Below the pieces are notes generated by a model, which saw nothing but the letters and a program-made list of their open reading frames with translations, made no database searches and had not been told where the DNA came from. Source: Paenibacillus sp. (GTDB taxonomy: Bacteria > Bacillota > Bacilli > Paenibacillales > Paenibacillaceae). Taken from it: a DNA stretch of 8,792 nt. Positions 6,946 through 8,792 of the stretch are shown here, piece by piece. Position numbers and translations under genes: made by a program. The first letter of the stretch is position 1, and each line of letters starts with the position of its first letter. The stretch is taken from the NCBI GenBank assembly GCA_029256665.1, contig JAQSXN010000120.1:1-8792 (forward strand), read 5' to 3'.

Positions 6946-7812
6946 ATGAGAGACGGGGCTATTGGAGAAGGCGCTAGTTGGCCATGGACCGGCTACCGGC
7001 TGGCGATTAACGGGAATAGCGGCAAGGCGCGCTGCGAGCCGAACTGGTCCTGGCAGCCGCTGCCGTTGCCCGATTACGACCTTTGGTACGCGGTGAAGGG
7101 GCAAGGGGAAATGAGGATCAACGGAACGCGGCATGAGGTTCGGCCGGGCGCCTGTTTTATTTTCCGTCCGGGCGACGTCGTCGAGGCGAGCCAGCATCAG
7201 GATCGTCCGCTCACGGTGCTGTATTGCCATTTCTTGCTGGCTGATGAAAGCGACGGGAGCGGAAACGGCTGGCGGGATCCTCTGCCGGAGCAGCGCTGCG
7301 TCTATATTCGGGACACGTACCGGCTGGAGCCTCTGCTCCATCAGCTCGTCGACATGTCCGCTTGGGCGGAGGAAGAAGAGGCGAACGGAACGGAATTCGA
7401 TTTGCTGCTCAAGCTTATTTTAACTAGGTGGCTCAAGGAAATGGATAGGCAGCATGAGCCCGCCCGCGACTATTACGTCGATCGGCTCATCCAAGCCGTC
7501 CATAACGAAATCCGGTTCAGACTTACGGAAGTGATCGATTATGACGAGGTGGTCGCCCAATCGGGCTTGTCCGCGAGGTATGTCAGCTCCCTCATGAAAC
7601 GCCATACCGGACTTACGCTCAAAGAGACGATCACGAAGCTGCGCATGGAGCGCGCCGCCCATTTGCTCGGCGAAACGTCGATGTCGGTGACGGAGGTGGC
7701 GGAGGCGCTTGCCTACTCCGATATTTATACGTTCAGCAAGCTGTTCAAGCGGTACCACGGCTGTTCACCCTCGGAAGCGAGGCGGCTAAGGACCGGCGGA
7801 GCGCGGTTATAG
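6946..7812 (+). CDS. AraC-family transcriptional regulator with N-terminal cupin domain
   Basis: A 288-residue DNA-binding regulator. Residues ~25-100 form an AraC-type cupin sensor (LPLPDYDLWYAVKGQGEMRI, then VRPGACFIFRPGD). The last ~100 residues hold the double helix-turn-helix: the first in VVAQSGLSARYVSSLMKRHTG, the second in MSVTEVAEALAYSDIYTFSKLFKRYHG ending SPSEARR, as in AraC/XylS proteins. AAGGGGAG (6931-6938) lies 7 nt before ATG 6946 and 4 nt before an adjacent in-frame ATG 6943; 6946 has the better spacing, but 6943 is possible. A consensus promoter ends at 6913. The divergent dioxygenase gene is the obvious target, along with its own promoter. The ligand is unknown; cupin regulators in this group often sense small sugars or other metabolites. 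Its stop overlaps that of the convergent neighbour by 6 bp, without a clear terminator. Confidence 0.94.
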   Translation: MRDGAIGEGASWPWTGYRLAINGNSGKARCEPNWSWQPLPLPDYDLWYAVKGQGEMRINGTRHEVRPGACFIFRPGDVVEASQHQDRPLTVLYCHFLLADESDGSGNGWRDPLPEQRCVYIRDTYRLEPLLHQLVDMSAWAEEEEANGTEFDLLLKLILTRWLKEMDRQHEPARDYYVDRLIQAVHNEIRFRLTEVIDYDEVVAQSGLSARYVSSLMKRHTGLTLKETITKLRMERAAHLLGETSMSVTEVAEALAYSDIYTFSKLFKRYHGCSPSEARRLRTGGARL

Positions 7813-7828
7813 CAGGACCGCTTCGCCG
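7794..7828. other. Imperfect hairpin over overlapping convergent stops
   Basis: CGGCGGAGC (7794-7802) pairs with GCTTCGCCG (7820-7828) with one G-T position. After a two-base bulge (7803-7804), GGT (7805-7807) pairs with ACC (7817-7819). The 9-nt loop holds most of both stop codons. There is no U-tract on either side, so it is not a typical intrinsic terminator, though it may slow or protect 3' ends. Confidence 0.4.
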
Positions 7829-8792
7829 CGAGAACGATCCCATCGCCATTGCGTGCCGCCGCAGAGGCGGAAGCCGCCAAGCCAAATGTCCGATGGATGG
7901 ATGCCGGTCCCTAATGATTGACCGGCAAGCGCCTGCCGCCCCAGCTCCGTCAAGGCGAAGTCCGACGATCGGAAGCCTGGGGAAGGTTGTCGAAAGTCAG
8001 GGAAATCAGTGTCTCCAGCCATCCGCAAGAGGGGGAATGGAGATTCGATCATGAGCTTTAAGCGATGCCAATATTCCAAATCTCCCATCCCGAGTAGATG
8101 CAGCCGGGAGCCGACATGCTCGAATAATTCGATAGGACCTTGGATGCCGCCGGCTACGGCTTCCAGCGTCGTTTGCTCGATGATCCCGAGACCGGTACTT
8201 GAGGAAGGCAAGCGTGACAAATGGGCTTGCATCGCCTGGCGCATAAAGGGCAGCTTCGGCCAGTCTCTCTGAGCTAACGGAATATGGTCCGACAGATCGG
8301 GAGACGCGTAACGCCGCCAGATCTCGCGGCCCACCTTCAGCTCCTCCAGGCTTAAGCGGCGCTTGGAACCTTCAAGCGCGCGCAGCTGTTCGGCGGACAA
8401 CTCGCCGAGACCTCTAAAGTTAGGCATGCCCGGAAAGGAATCGATGTTCAGCAGGTTTATTTTTGTTTCTCCGAGGTCACAGTAAGAGAGGCTATATAGA
8501 AGCCGACTAAGCATCGTCTGATCGAACAAATCATGTTCGAACCATAATAGGATTTCTTCGTGAGCGCCGGCTGCTTGAAGCGCGCTTTCTTGCGCTTCGC
8601 ATATCGCGATATATTCCTTGCCCGGGACGCCTAAAGCAAGTTCCATAAACGAAGCCCGCTCCTTGCGGCTGTCTGCATCCGCCATGTCCCGATACACGGG
8701 ACCAGCGGTATAAACCTCTCTCCATACGAGAATGTCCCCGTCCATTCCGCTCTCTTTCAACTTTTCGCCGACCGAATCGCCGTTGACGATAT
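7807..8792 (-). CDS. DUF1835-type conserved protein of unknown function, 5' end cut by window edge
   Basis: About 328 residues are visible. The frame is open through the right edge and reads IVNGDSVGEKLKESG at the start, the usual N-terminus of the DUF1835 family, so the true start is probably only a few codons outside the window; TTG 8760 and ATG 8745 are internal. Residues ~1-120 form the DUF1835 domain, with conserved DILVWREVYTAGPV and WFEHDLFDQ (from residue ~83). The C-terminal half (about residues 200-290) has a helical pattern ending FALTELGRQALAG that resembles a winged helix, and the tail keeps WLGGF...WRWD. No signal peptide or membrane segment is seen. The molecular role of this family is unknown. 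The gene converges on the AraC regulator and shares its last 6 bp with it. No nearby partner suggests a pathway. Confidence 0.85.
   Translation of the reverse strand, partial: IVNGDSVGEKLKESGMDGDILVWREVYTAGPVYRDMADADSRKERASFMELALGVPGKEYIAICEAQESALQAAGAHEEILLWFEHDLFDQTMLSRLLYSLSYCDLGETKINLLNIDSFPGMPNFRGLGELSAEQLRALEGSKRRLSLEELKVGREIWRRYASPDLSDHIPLAQRDWPKLPFMRQAMQAHLSRLPSSSTGLGIIEQTTLEAVAGGIQGPIELFEHVGSRLHLLGMGDLEYWHRLKLMIESPFPLLRMAGDTDFPDFRQPSPGFRSSDFALTELGRQALAGQSLGTGIHPSDIWLGGFRLCGGTQWRWDRSRGEAVLL

Noticed and set aside
8758..8760. TTG at 8760 as the start of the DUF1835 protein
   Set aside because: Conserved family residues (IVNGDSVGEK) are encoded upstream up to the window edge, so the start is outside the window.

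Overview
The window looks like chromosomal DNA from a GC-moderate Firmicute of the Paenibacillus/Cohnella type. This is inferred from strong GGAGG-type ribosome binding sites with 7-9 nt spacing, Firmicute-like proteins, an AraC regulator of the Paenibacillus style and a large secreted modular carbohydrate-active protein. No taxonomic marker gene is present. There are seven protein-coding genes, two of them cut by the window edges. I see no tRNA, rRNA, CRISPR array, transposase, attachment site or phage gene.

Layout: (1) 1-1844 (+) is the C-terminal part of an extracellular multidomain protein. It carries the tail of a GH29-fucosidase-like F5/8C module, a LamG-like domain, a complete SGNH/GDSL esterase domain and a C-terminal CBM6, and ends at a strong intrinsic terminator. 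(2) 1845-2153 is a 309-nt gap holding that terminator, a 14-nt palindrome and the probable zwf leader. (3) 2154-5916 (+) is a tight three-gene block: zwf (glucose-6-phosphate dehydrogenase), gnd (6-phosphogluconate dehydrogenase) and an alpha/beta-hydrolase esterase starting 2 nt after the gnd stop. (4) 5924-5964 is a long hairpin between convergent genes. (5) 5993-6823 (-) is a PhyH-family Fe(II)/2-oxoglutarate dioxygenase, divergent from (6) 6946-7812 (+), an AraC-family regulator. Their 122-nt shared intergenic region has a very good promoter for the regulator and a candidate pair of direct-repeat operators. (7) 7807-8792 (-) is a DUF1835-type protein whose start lies beyond the right edge; its stop overlaps the stop of the AraC gene by 6 bp.

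Functionally, zwf and gnd supply the two NADPH-forming steps of the oxidative pentose phosphate pathway. No 6-phosphogluconolactonase of the known types lies between or beside them, and the co-oriented hydrolase is a deacetylase/esterase by sequence. The dioxygenase/AraC pair looks like a self-contained regulated module with unknown substrate and inducer. Nothing here is clearly a new defence or mobile system. The most interesting items are the esterase fused to a fucosidase-type protein, the divergent dioxygenase/AraC control region, the hydrolase coupled to zwf-gnd, and the overlapping convergent stops within an imperfect hairpin.
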